This document shows, one piece after another, positions 17,900-26,448 of a stretch of DNA of 64,000 bases; position 1 is the first letter of the stretch, and every line of letters starts with the position of its first letter. Position numbers and translations under genes: made by a program. Source of the DNA: JACMLD01 sp044227095 (GTDB lineage Bacteria; Bacteroidota; Bacteroidia; Chitinophagales; Chitinophagaceae); the NCBI GenBank assembly GCA_044227095.1, contig JBGAFV010000001.1, forward strand, positions 1,302,001-1,366,000, given 5' to 3'. Under the pieces are notes generated by a model. It was not told the origin of the DNA. It saw nothing but the letters and a program-made list of their open reading frames with translations, and searched no databases.

Positions 17900-19399
17900 A
17901 TGATGTACAGGCTCTGTTTTCCATTATTTTGTTTCTTCTTTTTATCATTTCAAACTTCTTTTGCGCAGCCCAAAAAAGAATTCAGGGCGGTGTGGGTAGC
18001 TACAGTAGACAATATAGACTGGCCCACCAAAGGCAATTACAATACAGAAAGCCAGAAAGCAGAATTTATAAAGCTGCTGGATATGCACCAGCGCAATGGC
18101 ATGAACGCCATTATTATGCAGATAAGGCCTGCTGCTGATGCTTTTTACCCTTCTCAATACGAGCCGTGGAGCGAATGGCTAACAGGTAAACAAGGCCTGC
18201 CCCCTTCTCCTTATTACGATCCGCTTCAGTTTATGATTGAAGAAGTGCACAAACGCGGAATGGAATTTCACGCATGGTGCAATCCTTACCGGGCAGAGTT
18301 TGCAATAGGAAAATCGTCTGTAGCACCTAATCATATTACTCGCATACACCCAGAATGGTTTTTACCTTATGGAACAGTGCGGCTGTTTGACCCGGGAAAT
18401 AAAGAAGCACAGCAATATGTAGTAAGGGTAGTAAGAGATATTGTAAGCAGGTATGATGTAGACGCTGTTCATTTTGATGATTATTTTTATCCTTACCGCA
18501 TAGCGGGAAAAGAATTTCCGGATACGGCATCTTTTCGCAAATACGGAAATGGCATGAACAAGGATGACTGGCGCCGCAGCAATACAGACAGCATTATTCT
18601 TGCACTAAGCAAAGCCATTAAAGAAGAAAAAAAATATTGCCGCTTTGGTATTAGCCCGTTTGGTGTTTGGAGAAATGCAGATAAAGATTCTACAGGCAGC
18701 AATTCAAAAGCCGGACAAACCAATTACGATGATTTGTATGCCAACATTGTATTATGGTTGAAAGAAGGATGGATAGATTATGTAGCACCGCAATTGTATT
18801 GGGAGTTTGAACACTCTCATGCGCCTTATGGTCCACTGCTGGATTGGTGGAGCAAAAACAGCTACGGCAGACAATGTTATATAGGATTGGGTATTTTTAA
18901 AGCGGGAAGCAATGCAAGCTGGAGAAGTAAAGATCAATTACCGCGGCAAATAAGAGAGCTAAGAAACATGCCTAATATACAGGGCGAGATTTATTTCAGC
19001 AGCAAATCATTTGACAGAAACCCTAATGGCTGGAATGATAGTCTCCGGAATAACTATTATAAATACCCGGCGCTGATACCTCCAATGAATTGGATTGATA
19101 GCAGCGTAATTGCAAAACCGGAAGTTGTTTTAGCATCACCAGGCCCTAACGGAAATACAATTGAGATAAGAAATAAGGAAACGGTTAAAAAAATAAAAGC
19201 GTTTGTAGTATATGGTTTTAATGCAGGCGATTCTCCTGCAGATCAATCGGATCCTAAAAACATTATAAGGATTATTCCGGCAGTAAATGATATAACGCAG
19301 TTTGTATTACCGCAATTTGGTCCTGCTGCAAAACGTATTGCAGTTAGCAGTGTTGATTTTGAAAACAATGAAAGCGAGCTCTCTTTCCTGGCACAATAG
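17900..19399 (+). CDS. GH10-like (DUF187/GHL10) exported glycosyl hydrolase
   Basis: A 499-residue protein with a Sec signal peptide (MMYRLCFPLFCFFFL to SFAQ, about residue 22) followed by a GHL10/DUF187 TIM barrel. The start EFRAVWVATVDNIDWPTK, the MQIRPAADAFYPSQYEPWSEWLTG segment, FHAWCNPYR and HFDDYFYPYR are family hallmarks. The last part (about residues 415-499) looks like a beta-sandwich. Relatives such as YngK are lipoproteins suspected to act on cell-wall or surface glycans; the reaction is not established. ATG at 17900 or 17903 is equally plausible. Confidence 0.85.
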   Translation: MMYRLCFPLFCFFFLSFQTSFAQPKKEFRAVWVATVDNIDWPTKGNYNTESQKAEFIKLLDMHQRNGMNAIIMQIRPAADAFYPSQYEPWSEWLTGKQGLPPSPYYDPLQFMIEEVHKRGMEFHAWCNPYRAEFAIGKSSVAPNHITRIHPEWFLPYGTVRLFDPGNKEAQQYVVRVVRDIVSRYDVDAVHFDDYFYPYRIAGKEFPDTASFRKYGNGMNKDDWRRSNTDSIILALSKAIKEEKKYCRFGISPFGVWRNADKDSTGSNSKAGQTNYDDLYANIVLWLKEGWIDYVAPQLYWEFEHSHAPYGPLLDWWSKNSYGRQCYIGLGIFKAGSNASWRSKDQLPRQIRELRNMPNIQGEIYFSSKSFDRNPNGWNDSLRNNYYKYPALIPPMNWIDSSVIAKPEVVLASPGPNGNTIEIRNKETVKKIKAFVVYGFNAGDSPADQSDPKNIIRIIPAVNDITQFVLPQFGPAAKRIAVSSVDFENNESELSFLAQ

Positions 19400-19598
19400 C
19401 CATACTGCAGGTTCTCAATTCCGTTCAAAAAATACCAGATATTTAACCCTTACCGGCACCGAATCTTTTCTATTTTTGCAATTCGTTGGCAGTTGGTTAA
19501 AGAGAGCTCAATCGTGATACAATAGTTGAAGTGAGTGACACAACGATGATCAATCTGTGTTACTTCTGTTGGTCACACAAATGTTTTGCTAACCAATC

Positions 19599-19643
19599 GA
19601 ACTAGAATTACTAATTATCAATTACTAATTTTTAATTATCAAC
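19599..19643. repeat. Heptad-period repeat with AATTA core
   Basis: AATT words start at 19606, 19613, 19620, 19627 and 19634, exactly 7 bp apart (AATTACT AATTATC AATTACT AATTTTT AATTATC), ending directly before the ATG of the aminotransferase gene. It probably lies in the 5' UTR and is unlikely to be coding, although an in-frame TTG start at 19586 exists upstream. Confidence 0.65.
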
Positions 19644-19645
19644 CT

Positions 19646-20863
19646 ATGCCCGGCTTTGAATTATTTGGCAGCGACGAAGTAAATGGTGTAAATGATGTGC
19701 TTGAAACAGGCATAATGATGCGTTATGGATTTGATGGCCCACGCAAAGGTATTTGGAAATCTAAAGAGCTGGAAGCGGCTATCTGCACCACATTTGGAAG
19801 CAAGTACGCACAACTGGTAAGCAGCGGCACTGCTGCATTAACTACCGCAATGGCTGCGCTGGGCATTGGGTATGGAGACGAAATTATTTTACCTGCATTT
19901 ACTTTTGTGGCCAGTTTTGAAGCGGTATTAAGTGTTGGCGCAATACCTGTATTTGTAGATGTAGACGATACCTTAACGCTAAACCCCGATGCAGTAAGAA
20001 GCGCCATTACCCCAAAGACAAAATGCATTATGCCCGTGCACATGTGCGGCAGCATGGCAGATATGGATGCGCTGATGGCTATTTGCAAAGAACACAATCT
20101 TACATTGCTTGAAGATGCATGCCAGAGCATTGGCGCTACTTATAAAGGCAAAAAACTAGGGAGCATTGGCGATGCCGGAACTTTCTCCTTTGATTTTGTA
20201 AAAACAATAACCTGCGCAGAAGGCGGTGCTGTAATTACAAATCGCGAAGATGTTTATGTAAACAGTGATGGTTATAGTGATCATGGTCATGATCATAAAG
20301 GCGTTGACCGCGGCGCGGATCTTCATCCTTTTGTTGGGTACAACTTCAGGATATCTGAACTGCATGCAGCAGTTGGCCTGGCACAAATTCAAAAGCTGGA
20401 TCAGTTCCTGGATATTCAGAAGCGCAATCACGCAGCGCTAAAAGAAATATTATCGCAAGTGCCGGAGGTTTCTTTCAGGCGCATTCCGGATCCTGCAGGC
20501 GATAGCTGTACTTTTCTTAGCTGGTTTTTACCAACAGAAGCCATTACCCGTGCTGTAGTTGCTTCGTTAAAAGAACAAGGTGTATTGGCCGGTAACTTCT
20601 TTTGGTTTGATAACAACTGGCATTATATCCGCAAGTGGGATCATCTTAAAGAAGGCACTACATTAAATGCTTTAAGTCCGGAACACAAGGCTGCAGTAAT
20701 GCATCATGCCAATAAGGATTTTAGCGCCAGCCATGCTGTTATGGGCCGCTGCATTTCTACTGCTATAGGTTTACTTTGGACCGAAGAGCAAATAAAAGAT
20801 AAAGGCGATAAGATAGTAGCTACTATTAAACACGTATTGGCGCAGCAAAGTGTTTCGGCGTAA
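19646..20863 (+). CDS. DegT/DnrJ/EryC1/StrS-family PLP aminotransferase
   Basis: A 405-residue fold-type I PLP enzyme of the sugar aminotransferase family. The sequence shows SGTAALTTAMAALGIGYGDEIILPAFTF, the EDACQSIGATYKGKKLGSIG loop, and FSFDFVKTITCAEGG with the Schiff-base Lys. Members transaminate keto-sugar nucleotides for surface polysaccharides or antibiotics, or act as dehydratases. Here no glycan biosynthesis genes flank it, so the substrate is open. ATG at 19646 (MPGFELFGSDE) fits the family; the upstream extension would translate an AT-rich repeat. Confidence 0.88.
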   Translation: MPGFELFGSDEVNGVNDVLETGIMMRYGFDGPRKGIWKSKELEAAICTTFGSKYAQLVSSGTAALTTAMAALGIGYGDEIILPAFTFVASFEAVLSVGAIPVFVDVDDTLTLNPDAVRSAITPKTKCIMPVHMCGSMADMDALMAICKEHNLTLLEDACQSIGATYKGKKLGSIGDAGTFSFDFVKTITCAEGGAVITNREDVYVNSDGYSDHGHDHKGVDRGADLHPFVGYNFRISELHAAVGLAQIQKLDQFLDIQKRNHAALKEILSQVPEVSFRRIPDPAGDSCTFLSWFLPTEAITRAVVASLKEQGVLAGNFFWFDNNWHYIRKWDHLKEGTTLNALSPEHKAAVMHHANKDFSASHAVMGRCISTAIGLLWTEEQIKDKGDKIVATIKHVLAQQSVSA

Positions 20864-20979
20864 GAATACAGTTCGGAAGTTCGGAAGTTCTTTATTGCAA
20901 CACATCTCACTACAATACAAAGCCCTGAAAAGGCGAAGTATAACAGCGAAAGGCGAAGCCCTTCGCTACAAAATGCAGA

Positions 20980-21321
20980 CTATTTGCCTTCCAACTTATT
21001 TACATAATCTAATCCACCGAGCCGAAATCTTAGCGGAATAGCTGTAGCTTTTTGAAACTGCAATTCTTTTTTGCAGAAAAATCCAAAATGCTGTGTGTAA
21101 TAATCCGGAGCAATACCAGCAGAAACAGGTAATGCTAAATTACCCGTAAGAGGCTGTGAAGGATTGATCGCCACAGGATTTATAACTTTTTGGGCGGGAA
21201 TTTTAGCAAAAACAACCGGAACGGGTACAACGCTCAAATGCCTTGTTTGGGCTGCCAGCGGCTGGCCAACCGCCAAAAAAATCAACACAACAAGAAATAT
21301 GTAAATACGTTGCACCATCAT
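20980..21321 (-). CDS. Small exported protein, function unknown
   Basis: A 113-residue protein with a clear Sec signal peptide (hydrophobic core about residues 7-20, then LAAQ). The mature part of about 90 residues is rich in Val, Pro and Ala at first (VVPVPVVFAKIPAQK) and ends with FRLGGLDYVNKLEGK. The latter resembles a short C-terminal motif seen in small secreted proteins of Chitinophagaceae, but no domain is recognised. It contains two Cys-free stretches and one CKK. It is divergent from rpoN with about 100 bp between starts. Confidence 0.65.
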   Translation of the reverse strand: MMVQRIYIFLVVLIFLAVGQPLAAQTRHLSVVPVPVVFAKIPAQKVINPVAINPSQPLTGNLALPVSAGIAPDYYTQHFGFFCKKELQFQKATAIPLRFRLGGLDYVNKLEGK

Positions 21322-21423
21322 ATTCTATTTTGTACGTAAATTACGGCCTGATTTTTGTGGATCAGGGCGATTTTTTTATATTTTATTTATTCAGAGGTAG
21401 TTGTTCTAAATCCTAAGCAAGTT

Positions 21424-22914
21424 ATGTCACTGGGACAGAGTTTACAACAAAGGTTGCTTCAAAAGTTATCACCACAACAGATTCAGTTAATGAAACTGCT
21501 GCAGGTGCCAACTGCAAACCTGGAGGAGCGCATTAAAGAAGAGATGGAGGAAAACCCTGCATTGGAAGCCAGCGAGGATGGGCATGATGACAGCATGACC
21601 GAAGAAATTAAGGACGAGTTTGACAGCAGCAATGAAGAAGATTTTGAAGCAGACGGAAGCGAAGAACAATACGATAATATTGATGTGAGTGATTATGTGT
21701 CTGACAGTGATGATGAAGTTGGCGACTATAAACTCCGCGATGATAATTATGGCGATCCGGATGAACAGAAAACGGTTCCTGTTAAAGTAGAAACATCTTT
21801 TCATGAAATGCTGGCCGATCAACTGGGTATGCTAAACCTTGACGATCGTTCGCAAAAAATTGCTGAACAAATTATTGGCAGCATAGACGATGATGGTTAC
21901 CTGCGCAGGGAAACTTCTTCTATTAAAGACGATTTGGCCTTCAGGCAAAACATAGATGCTGCTGAAGAGGAAATAGAAAAGCTGATTGAAAAGATCCAGC
22001 ATTTTGATCCTTCAGGTATTTGCGCAAGAAATTTACAAGAATGCCTTTTGCTTCAGTTATACCGCAAACTGGGCGAAGGCCGCCCGGTTGAACAGGCCAT
22101 TATGGTGCTTGAAGATTATTTTGAAGAGTTTACCAAGAAGCATTACGAAAAAATTCAACGGGGTTTGAATATTGATGATGACGGCCTGAAGGACATTATA
22201 GCACAAATAGTAAAACTGAACCCAAAGCCAGGTGGCAATGTGGGTTCTATGAACAAAGGCGAAAGCTATATTATACCCGACTTTTTTATAGTAAATAACG
22301 CCGGCAAACTTGAGCTAACGCTTAACTCCCGCAACGCACCGGATTTGCGCATTAGCGAAGGCTACCGCGATATGCTGAAAGATTACGACAGGGGCAGCAA
22401 GAAGGACAAAAGACAGAAAGAAGCTGTATTGTTCATCAAACAAAAAATTGACGCAGCCAAGTGGTTTATAGATGCCATTAAACAAAGACAGCACACCCTT
22501 ACCAGCGTTATGGGTACCATTATGGAATACCAGCATGAGTTTTTCTTAACAGGAGATGAAACCACCATGCGCCCAATGATCTTAAAAGACATTGCAGAAC
22601 GAACCAATCTTGATATTTCTACTGTAAGCCGTGTAGCCAACAGCAAATTTGTGCAAACAGAATTTGGTACTTATCGTTTAAAATTCTTTTTCAGCGAATC
22701 ATTAAGTACAGAAAGCGGAGAAGAAGTTTCTACCCGTGAAGTAAAGAAAATATTAAGTGATATGGTTGGCGACGAGAGTAAGAAAAAACCACTGAGCGAT
22801 GAAAGGCTTACCGAATTGCTGCAGGAAAAAGGATATAATATAGCACGCCGCACCGTAGCCAAATACCGCGAACAACTGAATATACCTGTAGCAAGGTTAA
22901 GAAAGGAACTGTAA
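21424..22914 (+). CDS. rpoN: RNA polymerase sigma-54 factor RpoN
   Basis: A 496-residue sigma-54. Region I is Gln- and Leu-rich (SLQQRLLQKLSPQQIQLMKL), which contacts activator ATPases. An acidic region II follows (about residues 45-120, many Asp/Glu), then the core-binding region. The C-terminal HTH (DISTVSRVANSKFVQTEFG) and the RpoN box ARRTVAKYRE, which reads the -24 element, complete the protein. ATG at 21424 is chosen because it starts the conserved region I; 21355 adds unrelated residues. Sigma-54 needs an AAA+ enhancer-binding protein, and none is in this window. A repeat array follows the gene. Confidence 0.96.
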   Translation: MSLGQSLQQRLLQKLSPQQIQLMKLLQVPTANLEERIKEEMEENPALEASEDGHDDSMTEEIKDEFDSSNEEDFEADGSEEQYDNIDVSDYVSDSDDEVGDYKLRDDNYGDPDEQKTVPVKVETSFHEMLADQLGMLNLDDRSQKIAEQIIGSIDDDGYLRRETSSIKDDLAFRQNIDAAEEEIEKLIEKIQHFDPSGICARNLQECLLLQLYRKLGEGRPVEQAIMVLEDYFEEFTKKHYEKIQRGLNIDDDGLKDIIAQIVKLNPKPGGNVGSMNKGESYIIPDFFIVNNAGKLELTLNSRNAPDLRISEGYRDMLKDYDRGSKKDKRQKEAVLFIKQKIDAAKWFIDAIKQRQHTLTSVMGTIMEYQHEFFLTGDETTMRPMILKDIAERTNLDISTVSRVANSKFVQTEFGTYRLKFFFSESLSTESGEEVSTREVKKILSDMVGDESKKKPLSDERLTELLQEKGYNIARRTVAKYREQLNIPVARLRKEL

Positions 22915-23473
22915 TTAGAAGGAAAGTTTTTAGTTGTTAGCCATTAGCTGCAAGCTGGTTGTTTCGAAGAAACACTCCTTGTATCGCCTTATTGTCTGAA
23001 CTAGGATTATTAGGATGTATACGATTTTTAGGATAATTCAAAAACTATGATGGTAAAGAAAAGGTACAAGCTTAAAAGTTTCGAAGAAACTCTCTGTGTA
23101 TAGCCGTAAAAGAGATCCCTTATAAAACACATTGACTAAAACTTCGACGCCTCTGTAGTTGATCATAAATTCCCTTTGTGCTTCTTTGTGTCACCGTGTC
23201 TCTGTGGTTAAGAAAAGCTACAAGCTGTTAGCTATCAGCTGCAAGCTTAGCAGTTTCGAAGAAACTCTCCTTGTATCGCCTTAAAAGAGATCGATCATAA
23301 AAACATATTACTAAACTTTAAGCGCCTCTGTAGTTAATCATAAAATCCCCTTTGTGCTTATTTGTGTCACCGTGTCTCTGTGGTAAAGAAAAGCTACAAG
23401 CTATCAGCTGCAAGCTTAGCAGTTGTGTTACCTGTGTCTCCGTGGTTAAGAGAAAAATCTTGATATTTGCAGC
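22915..23473. repeat. 559-bp gene-free region: tandem composite repeat array
   Basis: No gene is seen here. The 13-mer GTTTCGAAGAAAC occurs at 22961, 23079 and 23253, with a damaged copy near 23422. The 23079 and 23253 units are 174 bp long and align throughout: a TCTCYNTGTATMGCC-type segment, a CCTCTGTAGTTRATCATAAA segment, a CTTTGTGCTT...GTGTCACCGTGTCTCTGTGG segment, then AGCT heptads. Heptads are at 22932-22953, 23216-23244 and 23392-23413, each in exact 7-bp steps. The same composite occurs at 16662-16855. Confidence 0.9.
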
Positions 23474-24148
23474 ATGGAAAATGAAGCATCAATAGCAATA
23501 AACCCGTCGGCAAATAATTATTCATGGCCTCAGCCAATTCGTAGTTTTGGGCATATTGTTTCATTTATTTTTCATCCGCTTTTTATTCCATCTTATATCA
23601 CCCTGTTGTTCGTATATGCAGATCCTTATGCGTTTGCAGGCATGAACGACAGACTGAAACTATTTAAAGTTTTTTCTGTTGTATTTACTACAGCCTTTCT
23701 TCCTTTGTTTAGTGTTTTATTGATGAAGCAACTGGGCTTTATACAAAGCATTTTTCTGCGCACCCAAAAAGATAGGATTATACCCTATATCGTTTCAATG
23801 ATATTTTATTTCTGGGCCTGGTATGTATCTAAAAACGTGCACGATAACCCTGCCGAAACGGCTATGCTGTTGTCTGTTTTTTTATGTTGTATAGCTGGCA
23901 TGATGGCCAATATTTATTATAAAATAAGCATGCACGGTATTGCCATAGGCTCATTGCTGATTTTATTTTTTTGGCTTGCATACAGCGGCAATACCATAGG
24001 AAGCGCATGGCTTTATATTGCTATTTTAATAACAGGCCTTGTTTGTACGGCAAGGTTTATAGTATCTGATCATAATTCTTTTGAAGTATACAGCGGCTTG
24101 CTTATTGGCGCACTTTGCCAGGCAGTGGCTATACTTATTGCAGGTTAG
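23474..24148 (+). CDS. Integral membrane protein, PAP2-phosphatase-like
   Basis: A 224-residue protein with about six membrane helices. It looks like a PAP2-type lipid phosphatase: a basic RTQKDRIIP in place of the KxxxxxxRP motif, SMHG in place of PSGH, and ARFIVSDHNSFEVYSG in place of SRxxxxxHxxxD. If so it would remove phosphate from lipid or polyprenyl phosphates at the membrane. The motifs are loose, and many Bacteroidota copies are called only hypothetical membrane proteins. The start at 23474 directly follows the repeat array, so its promoter must lie in or near it. Confidence 0.6.
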   Translation: MENEASIAINPSANNYSWPQPIRSFGHIVSFIFHPLFIPSYITLLFVYADPYAFAGMNDRLKLFKVFSVVFTTAFLPLFSVLLMKQLGFIQSIFLRTQKDRIIPYIVSMIFYFWAWYVSKNVHDNPAETAMLLSVFLCCIAGMMANIYYKISMHGIAIGSLLILFFWLAYSGNTIGSAWLYIAILITGLVCTARFIVSDHNSFEVYSGLLIGALCQAVAILIAG

Positions 24149-24150
24149 GA

Positions 24151-24297
24151 AGCTGTTGGTCATTAGCTGCTAGCTATTAGCCATTAATTTATATTGCTAT
24201 TGCAGGAGGCATTATATTCTTCAAATAATAATAATCGTACTAACACGAAATAATTTTGTTTTTACTAGCAGCTAATAGCTAACAGCTAGTAGCTCGT
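24151..24297. repeat. Inverted pair of AGCT heptad blocks
   Basis: The left block has AGCT, GGTC, AGCT, AGCT, AGCC at 24151, 24158, 24165, 24172, 24179. The right block, inverted, has AGCT at 24270, 24277, 24284, 24291. Both are in perfect 7-bp phase and enclose about 85 bp of AT-rich DNA, giving a long potential hairpin between convergent genes. Confidence 0.85.
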
Positions 24298-24310
24298 TCT
24301 TTAAAATAAC

Positions 24311-24341
24311 AAAGCCCAACCATAGGGTACGATCGGGCTAT
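24311..24341 (-). terminator. Terminator of the L,D-transpeptidase gene
   Basis: On the minus strand, AGCCCGA / TTGGGCT (one G-U pair) form a stem with a 13-nt loop, followed by TTGTTATTTT. It sits 34 bp after the stop at 24375. Confidence 0.65.
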
Positions 24342-24374
24342 TGTTCTTCCAAACCATCTGTATGTAAGTCCAAG

Positions 24375-25118
24375 CTAAGAGTTCAATATCTTCGAGTGTG
24401 TTAAGTAATTTTTTGTTGGGTGATATATAAAAAGGCAGCTTCCATTTTTTATAGTGTTGATAACATTGTCTACCTGGTTGGCTGGTACTGCAGGACAACC
24501 AAAACTTCTTCCTGTAAAAGGATTGTTTTTTATAAAACCTGCACCCACATATTCTGAACCATGTACAACAATATTGCGTTTATCAGCCTTATCATTAAAA
24601 CCTCTTTCAAGGCCTTCAATTTTTAAAGACAATCCATGGCCACCATAATAAGTAGTTTCTGTTTTATAAAAACCAAGGCTGCTCATATGGCTTTCAGGAT
24701 TGTTTGAAAAACGGCGGGCATATTCTGAACCAGATCTTCTGCCATGTGCAACATATGTATTGATCAATACTTTTTGCTGATCTATATCAATAACAAAAAA
24801 ACGTTTGCGGCGAGATGACTGGCTGAAATCACAAATGGTAAGCACAGATTCACGTGCAAGCATCTTTTTTTCCTGCAAATAGAGGTAGCCTTTATAAGCA
24901 TAATTAAATGCAGCTTGCGTGAGACCTAAACTTTTCAGTTTTAAAGTTTCATACAAAAGCACAGTTTTATTGGCGTTGGCCGAAGTGGTATTAACAGCAC
25001 TTGCCCCAACAGTTGTTGTGCTTTTTATAGAATAATCGCCAGCATTATTTTTTACGGGGATGATGATGAGCAACAAGAAAAAAACTGAACTGCCCAATAA
25101 TTTGAAAAGGGTTTTCAT
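24375..25118 (-). CDS. Murein L,D-transpeptidase catalytic domain family protein
   Basis: A 247-residue exported protein of the YkuD-like family typical of Bacteroidota (murein L,D-transpeptidase catalytic domain family). A signal peptide covers about residues 1-26. The catalytic region reads VVHGSEYVG with the conserved His, then SFGCPAVP with the nucleophile Cys, the equivalent of HG...SHGC in classical enzymes. It also carries the preceding GGHGLSLKIEGLE strand. Role: forming 3-3 crosslinks in peptidoglycan or attaching proteins, from the periplasm. It is a monocistronic gene with its own terminator. Confidence 0.88.
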   Translation of the reverse strand: MKTLFKLLGSSVFFLLLIIIPVKNNAGDYSIKSTTTVGASAVNTTSANANKTVLLYETLKLKSLGLTQAAFNYAYKGYLYLQEKKMLARESVLTICDFSQSSRRKRFFVIDIDQQKVLINTYVAHGRRSGSEYARRFSNNPESHMSSLGFYKTETTYYGGHGLSLKIEGLERGFNDKADKRNIVVHGSEYVGAGFIKNNPFTGRSFGCPAVPANQVDNVINTIKNGSCLFIYHPTKNYLTHSKILNS

Positions 25119-25315
25119 TTTGGTAATATGGATTTTGTGTTGTTGATTCTCGCTTACAAGAAACAGAAACGGTGAACAAAATATTGTGATATTATTATAA
25201 ATTCAAATTAATAATACAAAATTTTTTATTGTGCGTGCGCAAAGATAATTTGTTTTGTAAGCAAGGAAATTTACTTAGTAAAACATTAAGATTTTCTTAG
25301 GCAAAAAAGGGGTTT

Positions 25316-26338
25316 TTACGATTGTTTTTCGGGCGAAAATTCAAGGGTATAGATCCTAATTAACAAAATAAAGAGTGAAATTAATAATGGGCCGAATATA
25401 AGGCCGATAAACCCAAACAGGTTGATACCCACAATAACACCAAAAGCTGTTACCAACGGATGTGTATCGCCAATTTTTTTCTGAATGGCAAAACGAAAAA
25501 CACTATCTACAGTACTAATAATTCCAAAACCATATGCAAGCATTGCAAAACCTCTCCACGAATCGTTTTGTGCAAAAAAGATAAGCGCAATAGAAACATA
25601 AGCCGCAGCTGCACCTACCACAGGTAGCATGGAAGTAATACAGGTAACAACAAACCAGAACATAGGTTCTTTTACACCAAGTACAAAATAACCTATCAGC
25701 CCTATAATACCTTGAAAGAGCGCAATCAATGGTATGCCTATGGCATTAGACATTACCATTGTTTTTACTTCTGTTGCAATACGGTTTAAATTCACATCAC
25801 TCATTGGCAGCACCCTGTATATGGTTCTTTCCATATTTCTTCCTTCTACCAACATAAAATACAGAATGAGGTACATAAATATGATGGTGGTAAGGGTATT
25901 AAAGGTTGCACCAAGTAGTGAAGGAAGATTGCGTGCAATAAATTCTCCGAGGGATTTTATATAAGATTCATCAATAAATTTAAAACCAGTTTTGTATTCC
26001 AAATTTTTTACAAATGATTCAAGTGCAGCAATCAATTCTGATGAATGCTGCATAGTATAATTAATTTTTGATGAAAGCATGTTGATAAGAATACCAATAG
26101 GCACAAGTATAATAAGGAAAGAAGCCGTCATAAGCAATGTTGCAGATAGCGATGGTTTCCACTTCCGGAAATACACCAGCCGGAACATCCACTTGCGCAT
26201 GATAACATATAATGTAAGTGCGCCAAGAAAAGCGGGGATAAAACTTTTCAGTTCACTGAATAAAATATAACCCAGCAACACAAGTACTGAAATAAATGTG
26301 AGCTGCCTTATCCTGCTTTCTGGTATATATTCATTCAT
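25316..26338 (-). CDS. AI-2E family transporter
   Basis: A 340-residue membrane protein of the AI-2E (TqsA/PerM) family. It has about eight membrane segments, with a paired hydrophobic hairpin near the N-terminus, a soluble middle stretch (about 60-150) and the helix group after IGIPLIALFQGIIGLIGYFVLG. TqsA exports autoinducer-2 in E. coli, while other members move Na+/H+ or unknown solutes, so the substrate is not certain. ATG at 26338 (MNEYIPESRI) is preferred to 26362, which adds eight residues overlapping a repeat-like leader. Confidence 0.85.
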   Translation of the reverse strand: MNEYIPESRIRQLTFISVLVLLGYILFSELKSFIPAFLGALTLYVIMRKWMFRLVYFRKWKPSLSATLLMTASFLIILVPIGILINMLSSKINYTMQHSSELIAALESFVKNLEYKTGFKFIDESYIKSLGEFIARNLPSLLGATFNTLTTIIFMYLILYFMLVEGRNMERTIYRVLPMSDVNLNRIATEVKTMVMSNAIGIPLIALFQGIIGLIGYFVLGVKEPMFWFVVTCITSMLPVVGAAAAYVSIALIFFAQNDSWRGFAMLAYGFGIISTVDSVFRFAIQKKIGDTHPLVTAFGVIVGINLFGFIGLIFGPLLISLFILLIRIYTLEFSPEKQS

Positions 26339-26368
26339 AATCACAATATATAGAAAAAGCAATTATTT

Positions 26369-26448
26369 AGTATGCAGTATTTAGTATAAGGTATGAATAC
26401 GGTGCGACCGATTTAAATTTCCGTCTCAATACTTTATACTGAATACGG
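26369..26448. repeat. AGTAT-core heptad repeat with inverted partner
   Basis: Words AGTATGC, AGTATTT, AGTATAA and GGTATGA start at 26369, 26376, 26383 and 26390 (period 7). An inverted counterpart is at about 26427-26446 (reverse strand CCGTATT CAGTATA AAGTATT). The block lies between the AI-2E and MATE genes and matches the AGTA block at 14535. Confidence 0.65.

Noticed and set aside
20871..20890. GTTCGGAAGTTCGGAAGTTC tandem repeat after the aminotransferase gene
   Set aside because: Two and a half 8-bp units only; period differs from the heptad families and it is too short to support a claim.
21347..21377. Hairpin CCTGAT / ATCAGG followed by a T-run upstream of rpoN, considered as a terminator or attenuator
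   Set aside because: Only six pairs, with four bases before the T-run, and no gene upstream on that strand within 450 bp that it could terminate; evidence too thin.
22915..23473. Possible CRISPR array
   Set aside because: Repeat units align across their whole length with no unique spacers of constant size, and no cas genes are present.
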